A stretch of DNA of 64,000 nucleotides from Mansonella perstans (Eukaryota > Nematoda > Chromadorea > Rhabditida > Onchocercidae): assembly GCA_037074765.1 (NCBI GenBank), contig JBAMDO010000570.1:496001-560000 (forward strand), written 5' to 3'. Positions 47,643 to 62,316 of the stretch are shown piece after piece. The position numbers and the translations under genes are program-made. The notes below the pieces were generated by a model. It worked only from the letters and a program-made list of their open reading frames with translations, was not told where the DNA came from and searched no databases. The first letter of the stretch is position 1, and each line of letters opens with the position of its first letter.

Positions 47643-50600
47643 TTTCAATTTCTACTTACATCGAATGGTTTCATCGAACATGACATAGCTCTCAGAAGAA
47701 AAGTTTATTATATTTCAAGTACTTCTATTTTTAATAAAATGATAAAATGGCTTGCAGCAATTCTTTTCGTCAGAAATGTTCATATATAACACTAAGCAGG
47801 GGAAATTATTTGAAACTATCGCTAAAATTGAATGAGTTATAACTTAAATTAGCTTTATACACAGTGATTTGTGATATTTGTAAATTGCTGATACAACCAA
47901 GTTTTCAAATCTTTTCAATATTTCAGTCTTATTAGATATGCGATTTTAGCAATATCGGATTTCTCGCTGAATTAAATTCTTCTATTTTACCTATAAGTAC
48001 GCCACGATTTATCATGATCTTTCTTCCTGCTATAAATTTATCCTATAATTCTTCATCTATTGCTTTTGGACCTGTATTTATTTTATCTTATGGCTAACAT
48101 TTGTTATCAACTTACCAATCTGTCAATTTTTAAATCTGTAAAACTTATTTAGTCCTTTGATCGACTTCATTTCCACCATATGACCACTTTGTTTCAAGTA
48201 TTTAAATTGGCACTTCCTTCCTTCTTCATGCAATAACTGTTCTTTAGTTATAATTCTTTTTCGCATACCTTAAAAGAAGTCTTAAGCCTAATATCAACTG
48301 TCGCATTCATTGCCTTTTAACAATCTCTCGACAGTTCAACTTTCATTAGGATAGGTGATTTTTAGTAGTGTTGCAAACTACATGATTTTTAACCAATTCC
48401 ATCACCGACATCATATTTAAAGTTTCTGAAACATGGTCTTTCTGAAGCCAGATATGGCAAATAGAAAAGGAAATAATTCTGAGTAAATGATGAATGAACG
48501 AAAGAAATAGTTTTGAAGTTATCAGACACATGGCAGTTAGAAATGGAAATAAATCTAAGGAAATGGCAAATAAACAGTAAATTAAATATAATATTCCAAA
48601 TCTGTTATAAGACATAATTATTTATAACTATTATAATATGAATTTATAAAACAATTTATTTCTGTTTTTCTTGGTATTTCCAGATTATGATATGACGAAA
48701 TGTAAAAATTCAGAAAATTTAAATTTCAAAAATAAATAAATAAATTCCGATTAAAGCAGTTCATTTAGATCACCAAAATTAAAATTGTTTTAAAACAAAG
48801 CGAAGATATGATGATGAATTCCTGAAAATGTTCTATCTGACAATGAATGTGATATAACAAGGGGATTTTGGTACTTATAGGTACTTATGCACTGTTCGAT
48901 AACCACATAGAACATGTCAAGAGCCAGCTTAACTTTCATAATGGCTTTGGGAAGTTTACCAGAGCTGCACCCTTGACTCTTAGTATATATCAAGAAAATA
49001 TCTCACAAATTCAATTTTTGCAATCAAGTACACTTCACATTATTCTCTTTCACTGATCTGTTGCGAAAATTTTACTTTCGAAAGATAATCTTAACAATAA
49101 AGCCTTTTTTATCTATGTGGAAAAACGGCTTATTTATAGACAACGATACGGAGATACACATTCACAGATTGAAGTTTACCATAGTTAATTAGCCGTACAT
49201 GCTATATTCGTTAAAATATATTTATAGATTTACATTTAAAATATAGGTTACAATTTGCACTGCTGTCATATAATTAATTTGACACTAGAAAATATTTCAA
49301 ACTTCATGTGTGATATTATGTGACCTTGTTTGGACGAAATTGACAATGAACTCTTTTGTTGCCTGACGTGATGTTTGAGAAAAGTAATAGTATTATTAGA
49401 AAATGCAGATAATACGAGTAAATAATTTTATAGATAAGTTTTTTACTAAAGGCAAAAATATCTGGAATTAAATTGTCGAGTTGAAAATTAAACAAAAGCT
49501 GAACCAAAGCTGAAGAGCGAAAATTGCCAGATTTCGATTTGGTAGCATAGTTAAATGAAAACTGATTGAAATTGACGATACTACCATCTTTTTATTTTTT
49601 GTAAGTTCTTTAATTAATATTAGATATTCTTATACTACAAGACACTTTAATTATCTTGATATAAAAAATTATTATGCATAAATTATTTCCAGTTTATCGA
49701 CGGGATTCATTACAACTTCGATCATTAGCCACACAATCCTTTTCTTTCGTTCTTCAGAGATCCACGAAAGATAGCTTTTAATATGAAATATTGTCAAAAC
49801 AGCATTCAATTATTATCCGTGTCAATCCGTGTCAATCCATGGCATCAATCCGTGGCAATGACAGTAATTTGTTGGTTAAAATTACACATATTACTTATTT
49901 ATTGTTTATCTCATTCTTTTTCTAGCTTACAATTAATTACATGCTTCGCAAGCAAGTGGACTTTCTGTTTTTCTAATTTCTAAAAAGTTTTATTGTTCAT
50001 GTATGTGAAGAATTCAAAAATTTGAAATAATTTTAAATTGAAGTGAATTTTTTCAGCAAAAAAAGGCTCAATTTAATTTAGTACTAGAAATAAGTGAAAT
50101 TTGGATTTTCAGAGTCCTTTCAATTCATTTCTTTGATTCACTCAATGATTACGTCGTTGTTAATCAATATGATGGTAATGCAAAAGTATAAAATTGCAGG
50201 TAATTTCATGAATAACTATAGTCATAGCAGTTTTTCGAATTAAAAAAAAATGAAAATTTTGACAAATCAAAGAATAAAAACATATACTAAGCATTTCTCA
50301 TTTAATGCTTCTTTTCTTTGCCATTCATTTTGCTAATTTTATTCATTAAATGCAAATTAAAATTTAATCATGCATACTTCTCATGTAATAAATTCAGAAT
50401 TTCCGAGAAACATATATAATTAAATTTTATTCAGTAAATTCGAATTGTAGGAATTATATATCTGAAATTTATGTATTAATTTGATTTATGAGATGCATTT
50501 AAGCCACTTAAAAAGTATTTGTCAAAAATTAAATGACATATTTAGCAGTTATCTTTGCGTATTTAATAGTTATTTATTCGCTGCAAACAATTCTCTGCAA

Positions 50601-51123
50601 ACAATTCGCTACAAACAATTCTCTGCAAACAATTCGCTACAAACAATTCTCTGCAAACAATTCGCTGCGTATTATTTACATCAAAAAAATTTTGGTTTAA
50701 TATTTGCTGCAAATTTATATTATATTTATTATTGATTAAGTTTTTTTGCATAACAAATTAAAATCAAAAATTAATTTAAAAATATTTGATGTTTCTCTCT
50801 TTTTAATGTTTAAACGCCACTTTTTTTGATAAATTATAGCGAAATGATCTTTGCTTGCTTATTATTGATTTGATTTATTTCTGAATTTTCTCCCAAAATG
50901 AGTTGTTTGCTGATTTCATTGAAAGAAATGTTTTCAAACAAGAGAAAATTTCTTTATTCCATACTACAAAAAATTAAAGCTGAAAAAACAAAAAGAAAGA
51001 AGCAAAGGCACTATAAATGGAAATGAGCATTTGAATTTTATTTGATAAATTTTGCTAGCAAATTTTGAAAATTTTCCTTTTTTCTTCTCATTTGTACAAA
51101 GAAAGTTGGATGGAGATCAAAAT
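47643..51123. other. Intergenic, no supported gene
   Basis: AT-rich. Contains a minisatellite (50581-50667) and a short tandem near 49800-49850 built on the words atccgtgtcaatccgtgtca and atggcatcaatccgtggca. Several 60-90 residue open frames exist on both strands, but none has in-phase splice partners or recognisable sequence. Confidence 0.5.
50581..50667. repeat. 14-bp minisatellite, six units
   Basis: Unit ctgcaaacaattct alternating with ctgcaaacaattcg and ctacaaacaattct, six copies in register. It creates the repetitive NNSLQTIRYKQF-type open frame on the plus strand, which is not a gene. Confidence 0.93.
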
Positions 51124-54100
51124 TTATGCTGGTATTAGCTTCTCTTTCATCTTCGCATTCTTCAAATTGCCATCCTTTTCGTCATTTTCATAATCTGTAG
51201 AAAGAAAAATTTCTTCCTTAATTTTAAAATTGTCTCAGTGAGCTTAAATTAATCTCTATGCTGCACAATGAATATTCCCAAAAAAAGAATTTCATATTTA
51301 ATTGCTAATTATCATGGATTCATGGTATCACTAAGCGATAAATACCGCATTTTTTGTAGAAAAGATGTTGTTGACAAAAGTTGCATTATTCACGAAAATT
51401 TTGCTAATTAATAGATAATTTTTTAAACTATGATTGTGCCATACCTATTACCAACATTGTACCACATCTTTTCTAAAAAAAAAAGCTTTTACGGTATTTA
51501 TTACTTGAGTGTTACAGCAAATCAAGTCTATAAGGATTTATCTATATAAAGGACAAGATTAAAACTTATGGGAGTATATTGGTGATACAATGATGGAGAA
51601 AAGCTAAGTCAAAGAATTTTTAAAGTCATAAATCTCAACAGTTGCTCTCACTCATTTAGTTGGAAATTTTGAAAAAGAATTTTCAAAATTTTTAACTTTA
51701 ATTTAAAGGTATAACCACTATTTTTAATGTCAATTTCATTCGTAGTTTATAAGCACAAACCTTTGTTAATAAATCCAAACAAAAACAATATAATTACATG
51801 ACCAGTAATCCAAACAATTAACAACGGTTTTAACCATTTCCGACTAATTACAGATCGATTGATCATATTATCACATTCCTAAAATTTGAGTTTTCTCTTT
51901 TTTGGTGAAAAGAACAAAAGGATTTTACTTTTAATTTTTTACCGTTCTACTTTTATTTTGAAATGATTTGAATAACTGAATTCGATAAATAATTCTTTAA
52001 TTTCAAACCACCAAAACAGCTGAAAAGAAGTTGTAGAACTTCTTTTCAGTGGTAGTACGATTGTCAACTACTCAGTTACTCATTTTTATCACTGTATCAA
52101 TTATCACCAAAATTTGCGCTTTTCCTCTCCTTCTTATTGTCAACTATCTTCTTGCATAACAGTTAATAATTATGAATTCTAGATAAATTTTGAGAAATGC
52201 AAATATTTTTTTGTGAATATTTTTTGAAAAAATTTAAAAAATTTGAAATTTTAGCAAAAACAAATGATGCATCATCGAAACTCACAACAGCTGGATGAAG
52301 TTCCTTGTCATCATCCGAAATGCAATCAAGTCCTTTTTCAATTTCGGTTAAGAATATTTCTTCTTTTACCGACTTATCAAACAATTCATAAAATAATTTA
52401 TTATCAGATGGTGCGGTTACATAAAGCCAAATCATTGCTAAACCGTTTAATGATACTACAGTAATAAATATGGCTGCCAAGGAATGCATTATAAGCAAAT
52501 GAAATGTTCGCTGCAAAGTCATAAATGATTAAAATCCATTTTTTAAGGATTTTATAGTTTAATAAATATTAATGTATGATGGCCATTTTTGTAATAAATT
52601 TTTGTAATAAACTGTTTAATTCCAACAAATTATCATGCTAATTTTGGCCAAATTTGTTAGTTTATATAAGAAAATCACGAAATTAATTTTTTTAAACTTC
52701 TAAAAGAACTGTGCAGTACTATTCAGTTACCTTTTCATTTGTTTTTCGTTTTGTAAATTTGAAAAAAAATGGAATGATTAATAACATTGCTACAAATATT
52801 GTTACCGTTGATGTGCACCATAACAGTAACAACTTTTGCTTGTGCTGAAACTTCATTATTATAGTAACATTGATAAGAATAATAACAGTAATAATAATCA
52901 TAATGAATAATATAATCTGAAACAATGAAAAAAGAGCGAACAGTTGAGCAAACAGTCAATCTGAAATTTTGAATACAATAATAAAATGTCTTTCGATGAT
53001 TCATAAATGTTTAATTGAAAAATTAATTACACAAATATGCAATGAAAATATGAGTAAAATCATAATGAAAGATAATAAGCAAATAAAATATGAAAATAAT
53101 ATCTTACGGGAAAAATTTTTAAATTTCTGCATAAGTTGAATCAATTAACAAAATATTGTGCAAAAATGAAAGCAAATTTGAACGCATCAAAAATGTAATT
53201 AATAATCAAAATTTAATCAAAAAAAAAAAAAAAAAACAAATAAAAAAATGGAAAGGATCTTCCTCAAAAAAATTTGCACAGCAAGCAGTATATTATCATA
53301 TTCATTTCATCAAAACGGAGTCAGTCAGTTTAATAATTCAGTGGTTTATTTGTGAAACATCATTTTTTCGGATGCTACAGTCACTAACGGATCTATTACA
53401 TGTGATCCATTTTCCATTTTACTTTTGGATTGCTTTTCATAACTCTGATACTATATAATACCCGTAAAAATATAGAACATAAATAATTAAGATTTATGAT
53501 GCATCCGGTTATTATATTTATATATATAAAGGACGAATAAAAAATTAAAAAAATTTTTCTCAAAAAAAAAACATTACTACTATAAACAAATTGAAATTTT
53601 TGAACGAAATTCATAATACTTTGCTAATTTTGAGCAATTAAAAAAACAGAAATATTTTAAAATGAAATTAACAGAAATATTTTAAAAAACGTACATTTTG
53701 AAGGATTTCTCGTTCATTATTTGTCCAAACGAATCCTTGAATTTGTCTTCTTTTGGTGTCATCAAACATATACATTGCTATTGGAAACAATATCGTGCAT
53801 AATTCGTAGTATTTTTGCGCCACAGCCATTGAAACGGCGGAAATGAAAAGCTCAAAACCACAAAGCAAAAAAATTGCATATTTGTTAAATGGTGGAGAAT
53901 AACCTCTCCATTGAAACAAATATGTTTGCATTTTAAAACCTGAAGAGAAAAAAAGCTGATTGAACTGCTTGAAGAATTTGGAGTATCAATCAATAAATAA
54001 GGAAAAATTCAATTTACAATAAAATATTAGCCGTAATCATGATAACTGTATTAAATATCGCTAAATGCGTCATCAGGCAATAACTACCATTAATGAATTA

Positions 54101-57100
54101 ATCAATGCGAAATAATTATAAAACTTAATTCTAATTAAAAACACTCCTTAACTATATTCAATCAATTATTTCATAGAGAAAGTTGAAAAAAAACAAAATT
54201 CATTACGTAGGATTAATTTTCAACTTTTTGGTACCACTTTATGATCTGTCACTATGTTTATCTTTCATACCTAATTTTCACTCGTTTTCTGTTTAATTAT
54301 TTAATTACAACTTTGGAAAAATTTAAAACAAGATAAAAAATTGGTAAGTGAAAAAAAAAATCCCGGTATTCTTGAAAAAAAGAAAAAGCAATCAATAATT
54401 AAAGCAATCAATAATTATTTTAATTTATTCTTATTTATAATTTATTTAATGTTAGAGTAGTATTTTGCAAATAATTTTAGCTATGTTCTATTTTTTCCAT
54501 TTGTCAAACTCGTTTAAGGTTTTTTTATTTTCAAATTTTTTTAACTTGAAAAAATAAGTGAAACGAAAAAAGGTGTCGTTGTAATTTGTCATACGCAATT
54601 AATCAGGAAATTTTTTTCTTGCGATAAGGCTGTTGATAAGGTAAAAAGAATATGAAATTTGTTGAATTTTAAAACATTTTCAACTTCCTCTTCTCCTTCC
54701 ACTACCATCCTTATCAATTGAAAAGAAATCACAGAAAATTTTTTCAGAAAATTTCAAGCCTAAAATTGTTAAAAAAAATTTTGAAAGAAAAATATAATCA
54801 GAAGATTATAAACTAAGAACAACTGGGAAATTGGAATTTTTTTTTTGAAAATTACAACGAACACAATGAAATCAATAACAGTCAGTTATAACAAAGATAA
54901 TTTAACAAAATTTTAAATAACTATTCTTAAACCTGCTAATTGAAATATTTGTTACAAAAACTCCAGCATCATCCGAGTTTTGAATTAGTTTTTCATCCTG
55001 TAATATTTCGATCATATTTTATATATTTCCCGATAATACTTTGTAAACGTATCGAGCAAAATTTTTACATTACCATTCATTTGTTTCTCTGCTGATCCTT
55101 TAGTTTCTAAGATTTTTCATCAATTTAAGTTGCAATTAGCATTCTGAAGTATATAAATTAATTTACATTTACTTTTGCAAGAGAAATTTTAAAATGATCT
55201 TAAAAGGTAAAAATTTCAATTTCTTTATTCGTCAAAATTTTTTAGATTTGGAGAACTTTTTCGAACAAAAATTAGAATTAAATTCAACATTTTGCAAAAA
55301 ATTAAAAAAAAAAAAAAAATATTCATCATTTCCTACCTAGTCGTGTTTTTCCCCAATTACTGTTTGCCCATAAGCCGTGGAAACAAGCAATATTATTTCC
55401 ATCCAAAAACAATGATAGGGACGAAAAAACCAGGAATAAATAATAGGGTGGAAGAAGAGGCAAACATTTATGGAAACCAAGCAAGGCATCACATGGGTAA
55501 ACAATGTTAAACAAGTTTTTCATTACTAGGCAAATTTTATGACAACTGATTGGATCACAAACTGTAATTTGTTGAGTGTGTGTGCATGCTATGTGTGCGT
55601 GTTTAAAATATTAGTTTTTACTCTATTTAATTTATTATAATTCCATTTCCAGTATTCCAATTCTTTCCTTTGCATATTCCATTGTATTTCTACGATCATT
55701 TTTTATATCAATCACTTCTTTATATCAATCATTTCCCAAAAAAAAATTCATCCATTTTAGTTCGATCAAAAAATAATGATAGTGATTTATGATAATGATA
55801 ACGATATAAGTGATATTCTCAAAAATAGTCGATTTTAATGCAAATGATTTCTGGTGAAAAAGGAAAAACGAGGCAAACGAACAATTAATATTTGTTAATT
55901 GATATAATGTCAATTAACTGATTATTAATTAATTAATTATATATATTGTAGCGAAAAATATAAATGGAACGAAAAATATTGGTCATTATAGATTATATTT
56001 CTAATTAGCAATAAAAGGAAAAGTGACGAGAAATACAAGGAAACTAAGGGCAAATGATAATCCTATGACCTAATAACATTAGAGGATGAAGTGGTAAATA
56101 CACCATTATTTATTATGAAAAGTTGATAACAACTACATGTTGCGAAAGATTTGTACAATGATGTCTGCATGCGCAATTTTTGAAATATGTAAATATACTC
56201 GTGATTCTGTAAACAAGTCATTGATCGCTCTTTCACTACCGTAAACTTTATTTTGCGCAGGAATGTCATTTAACTTCGGAGCTGAATAGTCGTTTGACCT
56301 GTTTCATGAATATAAAATTTGACTTTTTAGTTTTTTTTACTTGTTTTTGCCAAGAACTTAATAAAAACTCAGTCTAAAAATCATACATACACTGGTACTG
56401 TAGTCGTATAATTGTAATTGTGTTCAGGTAATGACCTAAATTGACTAATTTCGACTAAATTGCTTCATTTTGATTTAAATGTCGCTTTTTCGATGCTAAG
56501 TCTACAAAAATAAATTAAGGATAATTTAAACTTTTGGAGAAATTTAAAAAATTACTTTTTTTTGAAAAAAAAAATGAATTTGAAGTAAAAATTTTGTTTC
56601 TCACATTGATTTGGAAAATTTCAGATCAATTTTTTATAAAAACAAACTCTTAGCAAATAAGTACATCTCGACTTTTTTCCATTTACAGCAATTAATCATT
56701 AAGCATAAATCAATGAACGTATTCACATGTCAAATAGAAAACGACTTGTTTGGAATTTTGATTAAAAAATTTAAAAATGAAATAAAAAATCATATTTGTG
56801 ATGTGGAATAAAACAAAATTTGAAATGGATTCATCGTATGGCATTACCAAATAACAATTGCAAGTAATGAAATCTGTAATTAAAAGAAAACAAAACAAAA
56901 CTGGGAAAAAGAGCAAATCGAAAATTTTCATCTTTCAATTTCGAGTAAGAAGTAATTCATTTGTAAATGGTAAGTTGCGAATCAAAACAAAATAAAAACA
57001 AGTAGTTAATTTCGAGTGAAATTTTATTCAACTGATTTAGGTATGAGGGTAAATTTCAACTGCCAGCAATACAGGTCGCCAAGAAAGGGCAGTAGATATT

Positions 57101-60100
57101 TTAAATTGATTTATCGGTTGGAGAAGAAATTTAAAACAACTGATATTACCTTTCTGCTTTTTTCTTTTTTTCGTATTTAATGTCTTTCATCTTGCACTGT
57201 AATATTTCTCAGAATTGACAAAATGTGCAAATACACAAATAATCACTGTATCATCCGGTTTACAATATTATTTCGACACAAATGTGTTTCTAAAATTAAT
57301 ACTCAATGTCAGGATATATTTCGGATAAACAAATTTCTATCGCTGGTTTTATATTTTCTTAATTTGTCACTTTTTTAATATTTAATTTTACGATTAATGT
57401 AAAGCATATCATTCGGCTATCGTAAATCGTTTAATTAATTCGACTCTTTGACCAATTAATGTTTTACAGTTAAAGCAAAAACAATCTCGACTTATACTGG
57501 AATTATACAATGCTGCAGGTAGGTGATGGCGGGTATGAATGAAATTTTTGCACGGATTCAACTCATAAGCCAAATTTTTAGTATTTAAAAGAACTAAATT
57601 TAATTGTTAAAGCAGGTAAAATTTTCCGTTTGATAACATTTTCATTTGAACAGAAATAAATAAGCACAACAAAATCGACAAATCAATTAATCGCAATCAA
57701 AATTTCAATTTTTTCAATTCACAAAATTAATGAGACGCAAAAAAGCTTGGCAAATTGAATTACATTAAAATTATGGATCCCAAATATATTTACTTTTATC
57801 ACTATCATCCAGTAATTGAACTGGTGAAATGAATGTAACATAATGATTCTCCAATGACCGTTGAATTAATAAAGCAATTTCATTTCGCTGCGCATATGTT
57901 AGCACATTTAGAACATCAACTGTAAGTGTTCCAACTTCTTGAAATGATTTATAATTACCCTGAAGAAATTTTTCCATTTCAATTTTTTTTATCTCAATTA
58001 TGAAGGCTATCATAAAATTAATTTAAATGAAACTAAATTTTTTCTTCAAGAAATATTTCATGAAAAACAAAAAAGGGAAAGCAGAGAGAAAATTTCATTG
58101 TTACTTTATTAACACATGTTGTTGTTGTTTTTGCTTCACATCGCAATGTTAATGTATTCTCTGTGAGTGTATAAAAATATTTCCCTTTGATAAAAGTTGC
58201 TTTTGCAATATTGATATCATTAACGATAAATGCTGGATAAGGCCAAATACTTGTTGTTACAATAAGTCCTTTAGGCACTACACCAATCGAACGAAATGCT
58301 TCCATTACCTTTAGAATAATTTATTCGTAGTTACATGTAGCAATCATTCATTTAGGTTATTATTATTGTTATTACCATTGCTAATGCTACTATTATTATT
58401 GTTATCAAAGTTGGCGTTATTATTATTGTTCATTTTTATTACTATTATCATTATTATTATGGTTATTAATGTTATTGTTGTTAATTCGGTATTACTACCA
58501 ATTTCATTACTACTATTCTTATTAATACGTTATTATTATGTAAATATTACTTTTCATTGTAATAGTTATTATTAAAATTGTTAATACTGCCAGTAAAAAA
58601 ATAATAACGTATTAATATTACTTTTCATTGTCACTGCTATTGTTATCATTGCTGCCATTACTTACTACTTCACTATAGTTATTATTAAAATTGTTAATAT
58701 TGCCAGTAATAATTAAATTACACGATAACTGATTGAACTTTAATCACATTACTGCAATTAATTTTAAATGTAAAGAAGTTATGTAAGTCTCTATCAAATT
58801 TCGTTTGTTTGGATTTCTTTTATTTGCGCCATTCTTTGAACCGACTTTTGTGCTCGTAATTTAGCTTCTATTTGTTAGTTTTTACTTAATTCCGACTTGT
58901 TTTTGTGTATTGCACCGTACTTTTTTTTTATTGTTAGGTAATAAAATTACAGTGATATTACGGAAATTTTCCTTTTTCACTTTATTATTACACTAAATTT
59001 GAAAGAAAAAAAAAAATTGCAAAATGAACCATTTTTGTTGGTCAATGAAATACGAAAAATTAAATTTAGTTCAGCTCACTCCTGCTTCCATGCATATGCT
59101 AATGGGAGAGGGCCGAATTTTTCTTTTTTTGACATATTGAAATTTTGAATTTAATTAAATCTAACTTACTGCTTCACGTAACTGACGTTTAACATATATA
59201 TCAGCGTCAGTGAAATTCACATGCTGTCCAGGAACGCGTGGTATATAGATAATGTTTCTAAAAAAAAGAAAAAAGAGAGATTGTATAAAAGTTAAATAAA
59301 TTCTTGCAATTATTCAGTCGATACAGTTTTAACAAAAATTTTCAAGAATTGAAAATAATTTTTGTAAAGGAAAAAGATAAGATTGCGGAAAAAATTTCCG
59401 ATAATTGTCTTCATTTTTTCTTTTTTCAAATTATATACATTTCCGGAAAATGCCTAATGTATTATTGACAAACACTGCTATCTGATAATTTGCCTGCCAT
59501 ATTAGTTTGATATAAAAAAAAAGAAGAGATTGCTGTTAATCTGAAACCAACAAAACGGAATGAAAAAATGGAAATTTTTTAACTCATTTAGAAAATGAAA
59601 ACTTTTCAGCAAAAATACTTTGCATTTAAAATGGAATAATCTTTTTGACAAAAAAAAATTTTCTCTTAACAAAGTTTCGAAACAAACTCCTCGCAGTCAC
59701 AAAAGCAATTATAGGTCCATGTGTAAGGTGGCCGAAATATCAATCGATAAACCATCACTGAACCACCAGTTCCTGAAAAATTTTAATTAAAACGGAAATT
59801 CAATAGTTGTTTAAACGTGCATAAATTCTTCTAGTTTTCTAATTTAAGTTTATTTTTTGCAATTTGGAATTAAATTCAAGATTTTGAATTATTTGAAATC
59901 GCAAAATAAAAAAATAAATATTCATTTGTAATTAAACATTTGAAAATTATTTCATGCTTTATTTTAAATTTGCAAAAAAAAGTAAAGGATCACGTTGTGT
60001 TGTCTGCTCGATATATTTATCTTTTTGTAGTTGTTGATCCGAACAGGGATACGGTAATGAATATGATGGTAATATTGAATAATACTGTTGCTCTGTACAG

Positions 60101-60270
60101 GGTGGAAAATCATAGAGGAAAGAATAAGATTGCGTAGACTGTTGTTCATTTAATGAATTAGAAGTATCAAAATGACTGTTACCTATACTCATAGCATATG
60201 GTATCATATGACCTATGACATTTATTGATAAAATGTGAATTAGAAATTGAAATATTTTAAAATGCTCCAT
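51124..60270 (-). CDS. Unrecognised membrane protein: signal peptide, Cys-containing ectodomain, six helices
   Basis: Exons: 60270-59994, 59772-59688, 59257-59170, 58308-58105, 57959-57794, 53939-53695, 52916-52731, 52510-52286, 51878-51761, 51194-51124; every junction keeps phase, 554 residues. Residues 1-25 (MEHFKIFQFLIHILSINVIG) are a signal peptide. The extracellular part to about 290 has a Tyr/Pro-rich start, a CFCDCEEF cysteine cluster near 115 and a mixed region (ADIYVKRQLREAVMEAFRSI) that looks folded. Helices lie near 294-314, 316-333, 356-375, 382-402, 423-447 and 508-528, with a lysine-rich 25-residue tail. A 3.75-kb intron separates the ectodomain exons from the membrane exons, and extra small exons could lie in it. 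I recognise no family; it may be nematode-restricted. Acceptor of exon 4 (CTAAAG) is weak. Confidence 0.65.
53940..57793. other. Long intron of the membrane-protein gene
   Basis: 3.85 kb of AT-rich sequence. Exon-like pieces at 55070-55100 and 54945-55010 (minus strand; DEKLIQNSDDAGVFV) have splice sites but the wrong phase for inclusion. A less AT-rich patch at 55330-55510 has no assignable frame. Confidence 0.4.
58357..58720. repeat. Imperfect ATT/TTG trinucleotide tract
   Basis: Extended runs of TTA, ATT, GTT and CTA triplets in the third intron, up to the second copy of gttattattaaaattgttaat (58567 and 58679). It gives Leu/Ile-rich open frames with no coding meaning. Confidence 0.85.
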
Positions 60271-62316
60271 TGAAAAGATTTGTTTTACTGGTGTTATCAC
60301 ATTTCTTTGTCTTGTGATTTGCATAATAGTAGGCGTAAAAGTGTTGAAAGTTACGTGAAGTTCAGGAAAGTAGTTAACCTAAAAATATATCTTGAACGAC
60401 TTTTAAAATTTCCCTATTGAAATTTCAACGATGAAATTTAAATCACTGAATAAAATTTACGATTTAAATTTCAATGATGTTATTCGATCATATATGAGAT
60501 AATTCCCAATGAGCAATAAGCATAAACTTTCGGAAAAATTTATCCCAAATTCATCTTAAAATTATAAAACAGCACAAAATTTGCTATTTTCGGGAAATTC
60601 TCCGTCTCGAAGTTATTAAAAATTTATTGCATTAAAGGTTGTTTTACAACACTGAAATCTGAATTCTGCCACAAACATGAAGCGATTCGTAGCGCAAAAA
60701 TAATCAAAATGTATCGTAAGTGGAAATTTGTGTTATAAACATTTTTGCAATCCGAACAGCTGACACTTCTGGGATCAACAGTTGTTAACTATTCCGGACA
60801 AGGAATTCATCACACAGAAGGACGTTTCTTTGTGCCCTAAAATGATAAGTCATTTATCCTCACTTCTATTGTAAGCATATTGAAATTTTTTTTGATAATT
60901 ATGCTTAAACGTACTGTATTATGCTTAAATGTACTGTATTCACCTTATTCCTTTACAATGGACTTCAGAGTTACTGCAAGTCGAATAAATTTTGTATCCC
61001 AGACCGCCGACAGTTTTGCAATTCAACCCGTTCACACTAAGTCAATTGCAATTCAACCTTTTCAATGTACTTTCATTTTTTTTTTGTGCTCAGTTTTAAA
61101 AATTGGGATGCTAAAAAAAAGTTCCAGAAAAGGGAAATTTTTTAGTGGAATTAAATTTATTAGATGAAGATGAAGATGAAGATAAAGATTAAAATCCTTT
61201 CCGAAAAGGCTTTTATTAAATGAAAGCATAAGATTTTAAAGAACTTTTTTAAAAAAAAAGCATTTCCAACTGGACGAAATATCTCATCTCGCTCAATGGG
61301 AAAAACATTAGGAATTAGAAGCAATTTAAAGATAAGTTTACTAAAGAGCGGAGTTTTAAATAAAACGAAAGTTTGGAATGTGCTTGTGGGATCATTTTTG
61401 CTTATATGTAAGGGTTCCATAAAACATAGTTTATGCTAAATATGTTTTTCCTGAAACGTGATGAACCATATGTAGCAATCGATAAACAGATTTTATTATT
61501 ATTCAACAAATTTCACTTTTATCGCTATAATTTAATATCAGAGTAATTAGGGACAAATTGACAAATGATTGAATTCCGATCATATTTCCTCACACCAAGA
61601 AAAAACAAAAACAGAAATTTAACTTAGAGTTCATCATCCTGAAATGAAAAGGAAAATTAATTTTTCTAAATCGATGTTGGAAATTTTATAGATAGCATCA
61701 AAGTTCTAAATTATCAGTAAGGATTCTGATTCGGATTTTCAGAAATTGGTATCGTAATCATGTCATTGTTATGGTAGTAGTGAAAATATGAAATGAGTAA
61801 TTCACATATATACGTTTACTAAGCAGGAATTTAAACAAACCATAAGGAAGTAATTACAAAATGTTTTATCGCTTAGTTTTTTTTTAAGAAATAATTCAAA
61901 GGAATATAAAAGAATTTTGAGTAAATAGCCGACTAAGCCATTGATAATCTATAATAGCATTTGTAGTTAAAATTATTCAAAATTTGTCACAAAAAGCAAA
62001 CTTCGCAACAAATTTTCATGCTGTAGTTTTTTCTATTTTGTTATATAGAACCAAAAATATATTTTATTTTTAAAAATCTTTATGTTTGAGATTCAAAGAA
62101 TGTCAACAGTCCCTATAATATGTTTGAAGATATCGATTTATACCTTAATTAACTGGCTGATAATGCTAACATCAGAAATGTTCAATATTATCTCGATCAT
62201 CATGAATTACATAGGAAGCGTTTTTTTCAATCAGTCGGATCAAAAATTTGATTAGTAAACAAACTTACCTAATGAAAATCCAATGATGTTACATAGCTCA
62301 ATAATTGCGCATAAAT
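60271..62316. other. Intergenic: 5' flank of membrane-protein gene
   Basis: No supported gene. It holds a perfect-but-one 20-bp tandem (atgcttaaacgtactgtatt, twice, 60901-60940) and a GATGAA microsatellite at 61163-61190. The promoter of the minus-strand gene at 60270 should lie here, but no motif stands out. Confidence 0.45.

Noticed and set aside
55292..55523. Open frames on both strands in a less AT-rich patch
   Set aside because: No splice partners, no homology I recognise, and both strands open equally.
58366..58575. Leu/Ile-rich 69-residue plus-strand frame
   Set aside because: Translation of the ATT-type trinucleotide tract within an intron.
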